Below are positions 45,481 to 57,812 of a stretch of DNA of 64,000 nucleotides, one piece after another. Source of the DNA: Sialis fuliginosa. Its lineage: Eukaryota; Arthropoda; Insecta; Megaloptera; Sialidae. The position numbers and the translations under genes are program-made. The first letter of the stretch is position 1. The number at the start of each line of letters is the position of its first letter. Below the pieces are notes generated by a model. That model was not told the origin of the DNA and made no database searches. It saw nothing but the letters and a program-made list of their open reading frames with translations. The stretch is from positions 9,982,001-10,046,000 of the forward strand of contig OY540821.1 of the NCBI GenBank assembly GCA_961205875.1. The letters run 5' to 3'.

Positions 45481-45621
45481 TGCGGTTTTAGGTCATATCA
45501 AAAACGACAGTGTAAACATTTTCAAAGCCATGATTCCATACGCCAGACCAATCGATCATCAAAAATAAACAACACTTTTTGTGTTTTTAAAACAAGGATA
45601 TATGTTCCAGTGGATATGTAG
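45481..45621 (+). other. Weak exon-like open frame
   Basis: TTATTGTTTCAG is followed by a frame reading CGFRSYQKRQCKHFQSHDSI and ending VPVDM then TAG. Composition is somewhat protein-like, but there is no family match, no conserved motif and no partner exon. Could be chance. Confidence 0.15.
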
Positions 45622-45778
45622 AACGTTTTAAAAAGAGCAGTCCACCATTAAAGAGATATCTAGTATGTTTGTTCACGGGATTTAACTCGTTGTAAATACC
45701 GTGAATGTTTTGGAGAAGTTCCATTTTAAAAAAATTCTTGAAATTTATATTGATAGGTTACATAATATTGTTTATCAA

Positions 45779-45957
45779 CCCATTTGTTCCCGCTACAGGT
45801 ATATATATTTTTAATTGTCAATTTTATTAACGAGAACCTGTTAAATACTAATAAAAAACAATACTTAATTTTATAATATTTATTTCACATTTAAAACCCT
45901 AGTTGAATTAGTTTAACAATACTTTTGTAACTTAGCCTCACAACAGGCACAAATGGG
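45779..45957. mobile_element. Short piggyBac-like MITE
   Basis: CCCATTTGT at the left and ACAAATGGG at the right; the right flank is TTAA (45958-45961) and the left flank TCAA, one change from TTAA. CCCGCTACAG follows the left TIR. 179 bp. A different family from the element at 44300 but the same insertion chemistry. Confidence 0.65.
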
Positions 45958-45961
45958 TTAA

Positions 45962-46832
45962 TAAGCCTACGCACGAGACGAGACGAGAGTTACGTATGTC
46001 TCGTCTTATCTAGGTTTCGAGAAAATCTCGGTTTTGTGTGAATTTTTTTTCTGATAAAACATTTTTTTAATGTGTGTGTGTGTTTGACTAAAGTTATCTC
46101 GAAAACTACTGGACCGATTTTGATGAAACTTGCACCAATGTGTTCCATGAAACTTCAGAAGTTCTATAGAGTACATATCATTAGGCTGAGCAGTGAATAT
46201 TTACATTTTTTAATGCCCATATCCTATCAGCTTATATGTTGAATTTTGAACCTTACATAAATGTTATTTTCATGATAGATTAAAAAATTTATAAAAATAG
46301 TAAATTTTTACTGATTATAATCAATAAAATTGATGTTGTTCCGGTAAAATTCAAGTGTTTTTGAGATTAAAAATTGTTAATGATTAAAAATTCGTCGTAA
46401 AACAAATATATAACTACATCTAAGTAAAGAAATAGAGATAAAATATATTAGGTGTTCTGCTTAATTTTATTAAGAGGTGCAAAAAAGAGAGGGGAGGGGA
46501 GAGTCCAAAATTAGCAATTTAATTTCAATTAAATTATTTATTACAAACGGCCTCTTCTGTTCTGAATTTCAGGTGTGTTTTTTTGATATATGTTTGTAAA
46601 TAATATATTAACTTTCGTTTGATTAAAAATTGTTTCGTTTAGAAAAGAAAATATAATTTGTTGATATAAATAGAAAATAATTAATTCTACATATATCAAT
46701 ATACCTACCAATATGATCAGATATGTCTAAAAAAAGAAAAAAATCTTTCCATCGAACAATACATTTTCCTCGCAAATGTTATTAACGTTTGATTCAGCAA
46801 AAACTCGATACCACGTAACAATCAAATGTTCG

Positions 46833-46866
<34 letters not shown>

Positions 46867-49800
46867 ACCCGTATTAGTATCAGTGGCGTTCTGAGTACAG
46901 GGTTTAGCGAGTGTTTTTCCATTTATATACTATCATACCCCAAGTAACGGCTCTTCAACTTATGTCGCTTCGTATGTACGTGTAATTTTAATACGTCTCC
47001 AAAGTTGTAATGCTTGCTTCAGAGTTACGTCTTTAAACGGTTTTTAATCAGTAGCTTTTTAACAAATAAATTAACATTATTTTAACTAGCAGATATTTTC
47101 TAGTATGTTTTTATAACGTGGGCAAATTAGGTGTTGCTCAGGATCATCCGCGTTAAAAGGACCTCTATAAAAATTAAAAATCTTTTGAAACTATTAAAAA
47201 TATTAACTTTTACGTGAATATATTTAAGAATTTTTATTTATAGGTCATTATCATTATAAAATATTTTTTACTCTTTTTTAAGTGAACCACCAATAAAATT
47301 TGAGTACCTTAATGCGACCTTGATTGTATGCGTATGATTCACAAAAAATAATTAAGTACCTTTTATTTTTTTTATAAATTTTTTTATTAGTATAGTTTGG
47401 TCTGAAATATCTAAAAAAAAAATTACAGGGTTTTCCAAATAAAATTTAAGTACATATTTTTTTTGAATGCAGCCAGTTATGAAAACTGGTGAACCACCTT
47501 AAGAATATCCTTTTTCTCTCATCACTTTTGGATGGAGAAATTGGGCCAGAAGCGTAGTTTTTGACAATTAGTAGTTAGGTATATTTCCATATTGTTATTT
47601 TTTTTTACAAGATAGCAAATATTTACACATATTTTAAATAACATTTCTCTTACAATTAATTTACCCACTGAATTACGAAGAAAAAAATTAGAGTTTATTT
47701 TTTAAAGTGTCAGAAAATATTTAATTTCCCTCATCTAGTTTTTGAAGTATTTAAATTTTTTTAAATTAAAAACTACCCTCCTGCCACTGATCTACACTTA
47801 AACATAGTAGATGTGACGTCACTACGGCCCTGCCTACTCTATACAGAGCGTCGACAATCTAGAGTTAACTCGATCATTGGGGTAATTACCATTAAGAAAA
47901 CTCGTGAGAGATCTACCCGATCTGTAATTACTTAACGAATAATTCCGTAAAGTTCACGTAACCCCATTTGGGGATTTTTATTTTCTTGTATTGATATGAC
48001 ATGAAGTTTGTAATTGCTATTGTTCAAGTGGTATATTTGATTCTGGACGAACGTCACGCTATACTCTAGTATTTAATAAAAAAAAAGCGAATAGAAATTA
48101 CAAATTTATTCATTATATTTAATCGTAAATATAATACCTCCTATGTGAGAAAGGGGGTAGATTTTCCCCTAGAACTCCTACATCCCACCGGGTAGAATGA
48201 GATAAATTATAACTCTTCATATGTGACAGGGGGCGAAATATTAAAGATCAACTATACATAATTGGCTTAACTTTTTTATGCTTAAATTAAATTAATGGTA
48301 CTATAAATGGGACTATATAAGCTATATATTTCCGAAGATATAAGCTTTCAAAGTTTTATATCAAAACACATTAAATTTAATAATTCAATATTTTTTTAAT
48401 GTTTTAAAAGTATACATATTCAAAAATATGTATAAAAAAAAATAAGATAAAATTCTTAAAATTGACTGACAATGTAGTGAGACCAGGTAGCGCGGCCGGT
48501 TATGATCTTCAGAAAACTTTAAACGGGTTTTTCTCGAAACGACTTTATTCAACTTTGTCCCAGCGATTACTCAAAAAATTAATTAACCGATTTTTTTTTG
48601 TAATTGCAATGATTAAGTTTGTGCGTAGCCGATTTTAAAAATATTATTAATTACTATTTTAAGACCACTTGAATAAATAAGGTCTTAAAAATGAAAACAA
48701 AAATTCAAACCGTCGAAATTTTGTAACATTTATATTGATAATTTTTGATTTTTTTAAATTTTGACAACCTTTCACCAAAATTTCCAGGCTCATAACTTTA
48801 TAAATATTTAATATTTTTGAATAAAAATTGGTATTGAATAAGTTGAATATAAACTTAATAAAATCTCCTTTACCCGATCCAAAAATAATTAATTATACCT
48901 GTGAAAAAAATTCCCAAAATTGACATTTTTTTACTCGTCACAGTGGTTTAAGTAATGCTTAAATTTTCTATTTAATCTAAATTTATATACGGAGATAATG
49001 TACAAAATCACACTAATAAATTTCTACGCATTATAAAAATGCAAGCTTTCTCACGAGTGTGCTACTAGCACTGAATACATTTCATGATAAGATTGCCTGT
49101 TTAATATTAAAATATTTAAAATGACTTCTAACGTAGTTTACTCGATGCAGTTCCTTAGAAAAATAAATAATAGCACTGCAAAATAATAAAATTATTAGAC
49201 GCTCTGTATCAGAAGATGGGATATAAAAAACTACACATATCTATCCTTTTTTATAATGACATACCCCTCATACATCAAATTTAAGGTAATAAAGACTTAT
49301 CGTGATTACATTTTACTGCACTAGAAAAGAACAGATGCATGAGAAGAGGTTTGGGAAGCATATAACTATCTCTCTTGCTAATCAAATATGAAAATTACTG
49401 TATGTAAAAGAGAAAGACGATGTAATGGTAAGTAAATATGAATTAATGTTCTCTATCTTTATCTTCTTGCAGAAGCTATGAATATTTTCGTTGTTTTATA
49501 TCATTTGCAAGCACAATGGTTGAATTAAATAAAAGTAAGTCGGTACCATAGATGGTACGAAATGAAATAAATGTAGAGTTGCAAGAATATTGAATTAATG
49601 TTTCCATGGTTCTATTTAAAAAATGAATGGTACATAAATTATAGATTATAATATTCTTTACATTTTTTATCTAAACCGTTTCGTTGTTTTAAGGATGTAT
49701 TGGATGTATTTCAAAATGCTACCAAATACATGAACATTGGTTGGAATGTTCCCATTAGCATTCTTATGCAATAGACAAAATATTAAATTGATTCACTAAG

Positions 49801-50683
49801 CCGTTTAGGAATTATATTGATTTAAATTTAACATGTGTTCTTATGGGAAACTGATATTTTTCGGCATTTTTTAGGTAAAACACATTGATAAAATGCTACC
49901 GATTTTCTAATTTTTTGAGGGAGTGTAGTATTTGATTAGTTGAACAATTATGCAAAATATCATATGTTTTCACTAAACCGTTTCCGAGAAATAAATTATA
50001 ATACAACAAAATTTTAAATTTCCCGCTCTACGATTGTTATGCATGTAAATTTGATAACAATGTAAACAAAGTATTTTTTGAAAAAACGATTATAAAAGAT
50101 CTTTGTTTTTTATAATTAGGTCATATATTATGTTTCTTATAGAGAATTAAAGAAATATTTAGTACATAGTGCAATTAAAAGTGCATAAATAATAAAATAT
50201 CAAGATATTCTATTAGTGTTTGACAGCAATATTTACCAACCTGAAAATGACAATAGCGTTGTGAAAACTGATAATTAGAATGTGAAATATTTATGTTAAT
50301 AATGATAAATAACAATAATTGTTATATTTATAACATAGGATTGCGTATTTTTAATAATTATATAAGCTATATTTATTAATTTGCAGCTATAAATAACGAA
50401 AATTATGTTTAAAATATATTTTTGTTAGGTTCAATTCGCAGTGTCAAAATAATAAACTATCTTTATTAGAATTTGTATAAATTTAACAAAATAGTCATTG
50501 GAGAGGAAAAATTAGCTTCATATATGTAAGTTAACGACTCTAGTTATAATTTGTATTATTTATAACATCTATTACGATATTTATAACGCAGATATTTGTA
50601 TATTTCAAAATTTAGCTACTTTTGTATCTGATTGTCCGTCCATATAACCCTTAAAAAATATGAAGTTTTCTTCTCACAAGTAA
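45962..50683. other. Long AT-rich stretch, no gene seen
   Basis: A CA microsatellite lies at about 46833-46863, followed by CAGTGGCGTTCTGAGTACAGGG (hAT-like end) near 46883. ACTACTGGACCGATTTTGATGAAACTTGCACC near 46106 belongs to the ...CCGATTTTGATGAAA... repeat group. TTACAGGGTTTTCC near 47424 is a mariner-like end. GGTACCATAGATGGTACG near 49542 is a small palindrome. Otherwise nothing recognised; possibly intron. Confidence 0.35.
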
Positions 50684-50791
50684 GGGTCGATCCACACTAT
50701 CGTACCGGTCCCGGCCCGGTCTCGCTCCAGTCAAATATTCAGTATCGGAGCGTGATTGGACCGAGACCGACACGATAATCTGAATCGACCC
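50684..50791. mobile_element. PIF/Harbinger-like 108-bp hairpin MITE
   Basis: GGGTCGATCCACACTATCGT and ACGATAATCTGAATCGACCC are the outer ends; arms of about 47 bp continue with GGTCTCGCTCC and GGAGCGTGATTGGACCGAGACC. TAA lies directly on both sides (50681-50683, 50792-50794). A 3-bp TWA target and a G-starting TIR are PIF/Harbinger characters. It is much more GC-rich than its surroundings and close to the minimum size for such elements. Confidence 0.8.
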
Positions 50792-51314
50792 TAACACTAC
50801 TCAAGTGCCACTCGTCGATATTCTTGAAATTTTGCACACTTATAGTACATCGAAAAATATTAAACACGTGTTTTTTTTTTATTTTGGCTAACAAGGCGTT
50901 TTAAGGTTAGAAAATGCATTCGAATGTTTTGCACAATGCTAACTAACGCTACTCATGAGTGTCATTCTCTTACAGGTTTTACGACATTTCTCTATCATTA
51001 TCTGCGTGTTTTTGAGATCACTAATGACGATTTTAACGTTAGTTTAACGAGATTCAGAATGGCAAATACAAAATAGTGGATAAAATCGTAGAAGTTTCAA
51101 AAACTATATTTAACGCCACTTGCGAAGTTTATTAGATACATATGTAGGTACATGATTACGATTTTGGCAACAGTTATATCAATCTACAGGTGGTGGATGA
51201 AAAATTAAATATAACGCATCCAAATGGCGGAAACTGAAGGTAATGGGAAGATCTACCGGTCCAACCAGTGAAGGCAAGATAGACCACTGCGTCAGATTGT
51301 ATAATTAAAAACAT

Positions 51315-51645
51315 TACCACACCCACATAAGCGAACGGTTGAAGTGAAACTTATTTTGTTTTCATTAACAAACGTATTATTTTAACACAAACACCGTATA
51401 CAATAAATGTAGCTTGACACCAACGTAAATTGACTTGTAATCAATCATTCATTTTTTACTCTTATACATTTACACTTCACTCCCTCTTACGCATAGCCGA
51501 CGTATAGTGATTTGTACGCATGTGTTATTTATCCATCTTTCTCTTGTATACATCTACTTACGCATATGCTACACTCTCTTTAGCATTTAATTTTTAAAAT
51601 CTGTCGAGGTCATTCTAATTCATTAGTCTTGCTAAAGAATAAGTC
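51315..51645 (-). repeat. Dispersed repeat O, copy 2 (reversed)
   Basis: CACCCACATAAGCGAACGGTTG, AAACGTATTATTTTAACAC, GTAGCTTGACACCAACGTAAA and CTTACGCATATGC match 16738-16975 in reverse, and it ends CTGTCGAGGTCATTCTAATTCATTAGTC. Longer than copy 1. Just before it (51230-51300) is a GC-richer segment of unknown origin. Confidence 0.6.
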
Positions 51646-52194
51646 AATATTTTTTTCAGGTTGTATAAAGTTACTTTATATTCACCTGTATGATTTTATC
51701 TTGAATATACCTGCTAGTATTTTTATATAATGCTAATGCTACGTATAGTTAACAAGGTTGTTCAATAGCTATGATTTCTATTGAATTTTTCTGACATCAA
51801 AGATATCCATTTGCCTTTTGTGAAGTAAACTTGCATGTATCAATACTGGGATCAATTTGCTCATTTATATGATGAAAAGCTTTCCCAATAAAGCTAAATT
51901 AGAAAAAATGTAATCGTTACAAATCAGAGAAATGTATTAATTAAAATCTAAGGAACTGAAAATCCTGTACATTCAAATATATCTATATACCATATAATAA
52001 ATACATTTAATTTTAAATCGTTACTGAAGTTTGAATACTATCTACGTTTCATGAACAAGAATTTAAAATAAGATTTTTAATAAAAAATATCTTGACCATT
52101 ATTTATTTTTATAATCAATAACAAAACTGTATAAGAAACATTATATTATTTTTTATTCCTAACATTAAAAAAATAGTTCTAAACTATAGAAAAA

Positions 52195-52434
52195 GGCAAC
52201 GACATTTAAAAGCAAATATATCGTGACTGAAGGGTTACAATTTTTTGTTGCATTTTAGGAGACCTATCTAAAGATACCTCACTCAATAGATTTTTTTCAA
52301 ATATACTTTTCAGTCTATGAGAAGGAGATCCAAAATCATTTCTGTTTTTGAGTTATCAATCTACTAAATTTCATCTTAATCGGTATAAAATTTATGTAGA
52401 CAGAGCGAAACTATTATAGTTTTCTACGGAACCC
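52195..52434 (-). mobile_element. Family M element, copy 2 (reversed, partial)
   Basis: Read in reverse it starts AGGGTTCCGTAGAAAACTATAATAGTTTCGCTCTGTC and contains ATTAAGATGAAATTTAGTAGATTGAT, TCTCATAGACTGAAAAGTATA and AACCCTTCAGTCACGATATATTTGCTTTTAAA. It matches 53369-53828. Insect genomes commonly carry this GTTCCGTA repeat. Confidence 0.7.
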
Positions 52435-52574
52435 TAAAAATAACATAACTTGAGAACGATGATATTTCGAAAACATATTTCCGAATATAAACCAGAGAGT
52501 ATAAGATTACAAATAAAGAATGAAATTGTTTACTACGCGGTGACTTTTGTATTAAAGCGTTTTCATTTCCGAAG

Positions 52575-52669
52575 ATGTCAAAAACAATAATTGTGTCGAA
52601 ACTTGGAAAAGTTCTAGCAAGATAACGTGTCCGCATCAAAACAATGATTCTTTCAGCTACGGCTTTCAA
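52575..52669. other. Second CGAAGATG...GTCGAAAC motif
   Basis: CCGAAGATGTCAAAAACAATAATTGTGTCGAAACTTGG resembles the motif at 37905-37943. The 81-codon minus frame over 52424-52669 has a mixed composition but no recognisable domain. Confidence 0.25.
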
Positions 52670-52869
52670 CTTATAAATAGAAAGACAGAGTTATCGAAAG
52701 ATATCGGAGCCATCAAGTACACATTCCAACATCTGAAAATTTCAGATGCCAAAGTATTATATTCAACAGATTTTCTGTTAATGAAATACTATACGTATTG
52801 GACCTAGTATTATCCGGAGATATATCGAAGATACTTTTCCAAAGATTATTTTTTTCCAACAACCATGAA

Positions 52870-52990
52870 ATTTAAACAAAATATTCACCTTACTCGTGAA
52901 ACATTCTATCCATTAGTGAAAACCGGAATAAGATCCGTTCAGTATAGTTACTGAGTAAATCTCGCACAGACAGACAGACAGACTTTAATT
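52870..52990 (+). repeat. Retro/MITE-type fragment with GACAGACAGAC tail
   Basis: TTCTATCCATTAGTGAAAACCGGAATAAGATCCGTTCAGTA...GCACAGACAGACAGACAGAC matches 45245-45325 (CTTTCCATTAATAAAAATCAAAATAAAATCCGTTCAGTAGTTCGTGCACAGACAGA). A dispersed repeat of undetermined class. Confidence 0.5.
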
Positions 52991-53368
52991 CCAAAAAGTA
53001 ATCCCTTATTTTCAGTAGTGCTTCTAAAACAAGAACGGCTGTATTGATCCATAAAAATTCCACAATTTCATCTAATATCTGTGGAATGAACTAATGTCTT
53101 TAATAATATCGAGCAATGTTCCGAAATCTTTTATACGATACAGCATCATCACAACAAGATGGAGGTAAATGCTGTCTGTACATATATATACAATAATATA
53201 CATACATACGTATAAACCTTATTTAGATGATTCTTAACACGTTAATGTCGCTATATTTTAAATTCTACTGCTTGATAGGTGAACAGGTAAGAAGTACAAA
53301 AAAATGATCATAATAATGTTTTTCTTATATTATTATTATCTTATAATTTTCTGTTTGCATTTTTTTAA

Positions 53369-53828
53369 GGTTCCGTAAAAAGTAGGAACCCTTATAGTTT
53401 CGCTCTGTCCATCTGTCTATCTGTCTGTAAGTCACAGCCCTCCCATTTCCTTATTTATATACCTATTAAGATGGAATTTGGTGTAGATTGATCACCTAAA
53501 AAATAAATGAGATTTTTGACAAAATATTTTTTGGACCCCCTGACATAGACTGAAAAGTGAAGTCAAATTTTTTTTTCAACACAAAATGTTTTAGGGTCTT
53601 TTTATTTCAACCCTTCAGATACGATATATTTGCTTTCAAAATCGTTATCAGAGCGTCTCTAACCTCTTATTTCTGAACTATTGATGCAAAAAATCTGAGA
53701 AAATTCCAGGATGTAGCTTTTAATTAGTACATGCAATGAAATTTAAAACGAACACTAGCAAAATAGTTGAAATGAAAATTTTAGAATAACTCTTTTTTTA
53801 TAAATGTAGTGAGAATGGCTACGGAACC
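53369..53828 (+). mobile_element. Family M element, copy 3 (complete)
   Basis: GGTTCCGTA at the left and TACGGAACC at the right are its TIRs. It contains CCTTATAGTTTCGCTCTGTCCATCTGTC, GACATAGACTGAAAAGTGAAG and AACCCTTCAGATACGATATATTTGC. Non-coding, 460 bp. It lies in the opposite orientation to copy 2, 935 bp away. Confidence 0.75.
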
Positions 53829-54932
53829 ATATCATGTGCGTGTCGTTTTTTTAATGTTGATTTATTTTTTCAATTTTCTTATAAATATTTTGGCTACTGT
53901 TATAATTTTTTCTCTTTCTATGAGATGTCGAATTAACCGTACACGTTATTTTTAAAATTCATAAACAACAGAATACAACTGTCTCATTAAGGCGTTACTT
54001 TTCCATTTTTTAAGCGTAGGGGGGGGGGGTCATTTATATAAAACTTGACACGTAGATAACCAAGATAATTAATAATTTAGTATTAAATCAATATTTCGTT
54101 ACATATTGCATTGTACCTGAATTTTTTAAAAGCATAATAATTTCATTCGGTCTATGTGAGTTAAAATATCGATGTTTTCGTTGTTTTCATGTCTTTTTTA
54201 CCGGAATTTTAATCCGGCCGAATTGGGGAAACTTTTTATTGCGTGGAAATAGGGAAGTATTAGTAAATTTTTCACAATGTAAACACAGACTATAAAAGTG
54301 ACATATTTTTTATTGCACCATTGTTTATAAATTATTTGACTCGCTTTAGTATCTTCATAGATACGTTTTAGTGTATTTAAACTGTTGGAGATTAAAGATT
54401 ATATTAAAATTTAATTACTCACATTAAAATGTGAAGGGGGGGGGGGGGGGGAAGTAAATTTTAATTAGACTTCACAAACTTTTGTCTTATTTCATTAACT
54501 TGATTTTACTGTGCGAAATTTTAAAAGGACGCGGTTATTATTTTTAAATGAATTTACGTTATGTTAGATATTAATTTATGTTTTAATTTTCTAAGAAAAA
54601 TCATTGATTTTATATGTTTTACAGTATGATATTATCAATCAATTTAATAATCCTTTAATACTAAATGCTCATTTAAAGTAACTCTATCTATCCGTTTCTT
54701 TCTAACCTTTTCACGGCTAATCCGCTGAACCGATCTTAGGCTACTTATATCCCGAAAAATGTATTAGATAAAAAATACAAATAGTATGATATATATTTAA
54801 AATCATACCTATTAGGTTAAACCAGATTCTCATAGAAAAATATAGGTACCTAATGCATTGTGCAGACAATTTTAAAATCCTTTAATCAAATGTATTATGC
54901 TTGGTAAAAGAGCATTTTAACTTGATAGTATC
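53829..54932. other. AT-rich sequence with G11 and G16 runs and Helitron-like copy 5
   Basis: G runs lie at 54019-54029 and 54436-54451. A deleted family T copy spans about 54677-54778 (CTTTTCACGGCTAATCCGCTGAACCGATCTTAGGCTACTTATATCCCGAAAAATGTATTAGATAAAAAATAC), lacking the segment between CCGATCT and AGGCTAC. No gene seen. Confidence 0.5.
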
Positions 54933-55217
54933 CCATGTAGGAAATGCCAACCTTGACGATGAGCCCAAACTTGGCCCAATATTGAGTTGCCAGTATTGCT
55001 TCTTGATATTGGTACCAGTTTAGATTGGGCTAACCTTTAGATACCGAGCTTCGATCATCTATTCTTTACCCAAGATTGGGCCAACTCTGGGCTAGCCTTA
55101 GTACGACAAGCCTTGGTTGAGTCTTGAACGAAGTTATCATTTATATCTTGGCCCAGTGTTGGCTAGCATTGGCACAAACCTGGGCCAATCTTGGTCCCTT
55201 TGTAATTTCCTACATGG
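54933..55217. mobile_element. MITE GG with internal TTGGCCCAA-like repeats
   Basis: CCATGTAGGAAAT and ATTTCCTACATGG are perfect terminal inverted repeats. The 285-bp interior is much richer in G+C than the surroundings and carries about ten degenerate copies of TTGGCCCAA / TTGGGCTA in both orientations (e.g. AACTTGGCCCAATATTG, AGATTGGGCTAACC, AAGATTGGGCCAACTCTGGGCTAGCC, ATCTTGGCCCAGTGTTGGCTAGC, CCTGGGCCAATCTTGG). No clear TSD, no frame. Superfamily unknown. Confidence 0.8.
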
Positions 55218-55879
55218 AATAGGGGGTCAATTTCATAAAAAAAAAGTTATACGCCATTGAAAGAAATTGGGAATTTGTAGTTTCTAAGTACCTACCGCCT
55301 AAACTACGTGGAAAAAAATATGCAATAATTCTCTGATACTGAAATCCGTATGCTGGAAAAGTTTTCTAGAACAACCTATATATGTTAAATGTGATAATAT
55401 ACAATAGGTATATAGAACATCGATTTTTGATGGTTTAGTAAATAAAATGACATGAATTATTTTGGCTTATAAACTTTGTGAAAAACAAAATATTAATTTA
55501 ACAATGAATTTTATTTTTTGTGAAAAAAAATTCCGATTGTATAAAGGGATAAAATTAAACATGACATTAAAATAAAATCGACGTTTGAATGAGATGCGTG
55601 CTTGACAGAATAAAAAAAATGTCAGCAGTGAAAAATAAAATCCGATCATACACTTTGATGTTTCGACATTGATTTCAAAAATATCAAGATTTAATTATGT
55701 AATATTAAGGTCACATATGTTGATTTTTGGCAGATTTAAATGATGGATATATTGAAATGTAATTAAAAATAATATCTGATTTTAATTACTTCGTTTTTCA
55801 TTGTTGATAATTGCGTATTTGCTTAATTGAAATACATTATTTCTGATATTTTATTTTTGGTTACAAAACGTATAATTTT

Positions 55880-56165
55880 AATCGACTTCGAAAAAAGAGG
55901 AGGTTCTCAATTCGACAAATAAGCACCAATTTGGTCGATTTCTTGTTCGTTTGAAAGAGTATACTCCCGAGGTGGTCCCATTTAAATTTTATCAGAATCA
56001 CTCCATGGAGTTTGAGGATACGCCATTCAAAATGGAAAAAAAGGAAAAAAAAACAACTTAAAAAAATAAACTAAAAACCCTGAAAAGTATATAATGATTA
56101 CATTTTTATATACTTTTCATTGTTTTTAGGGTTTTTTTGAAGTTGGTTTCATTTTTTTATTAAAC
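55880..56165 (+). mobile_element. Family P element, copy 3
   Basis: AATCGACTTCGAAAAAAGAGGAGGTTCTCAATTCGACAAA, then GTTTGAAAGAGTATACTCCCGAGGTGGTCCCATTTAAATTTTATCAGAATCACTCCATGGAGT. An inner pair AAAAACCCTGAAAAGTATATAA / TATATACTTTTCATTGTTTTTAGGGTTTTT makes a hairpin at its right end. Non-coding. Confidence 0.7.
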
Positions 56166-57129
56166 ATAAATTTCATCGCCATATCCGAAGGATAGGAGAA
56201 ACTATGTGATAAATTTTGACAACATAGAATTTTGCACCCCGATTTTTTTCTGGTTCAGGTCAAAATAAACTCTTTTCATTGCGTATATGTCTGTCTCTCT
56301 GTGTGTATGTTCCCTGAATCCTTATCGCACGCATAACTCATGAACTAGTGAACTGATTTTAATAAAATTTTATTAGTTGTTGTTTTTTTTTTTCAAAATA
56401 TCTCAAGAACGACGTATGTTATGTGAAAATTTTATTGAATTTTTTTGTAGAGCATTCAATTTTCTATAAGAAAAGTCATAATCTATTCTATATAAATATA
56501 TCCCCATACGAAGATATATCTCAATTTACAGAATTTAGCACGAGTAAGAAGTCATCATATGACAGACGTTTTATTTTAAAAAAAACGTTTTTTTTTTAAT
56601 CACTAAAATATATTTATATAAAAATATTCAATATTATCATTCCCTCTGAAACAGTTAATATTGATTTCAGTTACTGAAATATTAAAATGTTTTAATTTTG
56701 AATAATTAAATAAGTATTTACACAAATTATTATTAATTCATTGGAATTATAATCCAATTAATATGACATATATGTACATAATTCGAAATGTCATTAACAT
56801 GACAAATATAATTCACAATAGCTTATATTAACCAAAAAATTAACAGTGATGGTGGGTGGGTCAAGTTAGGGGGATTTTTACTATCTATCTCTCTATTGAG
56901 ACTTCTATTATGTATTATAAAAAAATATAACCTAATCGATTTTTATAACAAATGTGAGAAGAAATCATAACTCAAAAAGAGATTTATGATAAAAGAACTG
57001 AATAAAACAATCGTCTCAGTGGCGTTACCAATGTTTCTTTAAGGGAGGGGAGGTATTTATAAACAAGGATTTTTAGAAAAAGTAGAAATGAGAAAGGTGT
57101 TATAAATCTCAAAAAAAAATTTCAATAAA
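56166..57129. other. AT-rich sequence, no gene seen
   Basis: GTGAACTGATTTTAATAAAATTT near 56345 belongs to the ...ACCGATTTTGATGAAA... repeat group. CAGTGGCGTTACCAATGTTTCTTTAAGGGAGGGGAGG near 57019 is a hAT-like terminus with its G-rich tract. Confidence 0.4.
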
Positions 57130-57424
57130 TTTTTAACGTTAGACTTACGCCTGCGTGGAATGCAGATTTCTGTTATGATAGTCGATACAACAGGTTTTTA
57201 GTTTTACATTTGAGCGCTAAATGTCTACGCCAAAAAAAACCTATAACTCGTATAAATGTCACACTTTCATTTTTTTTCGGGATACAAGTAGCCTATATCC
57301 TTCCTCGGGATATAATTTATCTCCCTGCCAAATTTCATCAAGATCGGTACAGCGGTGTAGCCATGAAAAGGTAACAAACAGACAGACAGACACTTTCGTA
57401 TTTATAATAATAGTACGGATTATT
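57130..57424 (-). mobile_element. Helitron-like family T, copy 6 (reversed)
   Basis: In reverse it starts ATCCGTACTATTATTATAAATACGAAAGTGTCTGTCTG, then TTTTCATGGCTACACCGCTGTACCGATCTTGATGAAATTTGGCAGGGAGATA and CCCGAGGAAGGATATAGGC. It ends near CCACGCAGGCG. The plus frame 57221-57472 is a by-product. Confidence 0.7.
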
Positions 57425-57812
57425 TTAGAAGTTAAGGGGGGTCGGTACCCATATCAAGAGGAAGAAATTTAAGTTCGCTTAGTTATCTGAGTGGTAATTG
57501 TCGCTTGCCCTGATCATCCCCTGGGCACCTCCCCCCATCTATGTCAGGTATTGATTTAAACTGGTTGTGGATATTTATCAAAGCCAAAAACAAACTTCCA
57601 ACTTTAACAAAATAAATCGATTTTCCCCTTTTGATAAAAAACGCACCCCCGGACCATTAGATTAAGAATATTCTTTATTTAATTTGCAATGAGTTGTGAA
57701 AGTTTCCGTAAACCGAATCGTAATTTAGAAGAAATCCATCGATTCGAGTAAAAAAAGGCGCTATAATTTTTCACACCGAATAAAGTGGGGTGTTGTACGT
57801 AATTTCGTTGCA

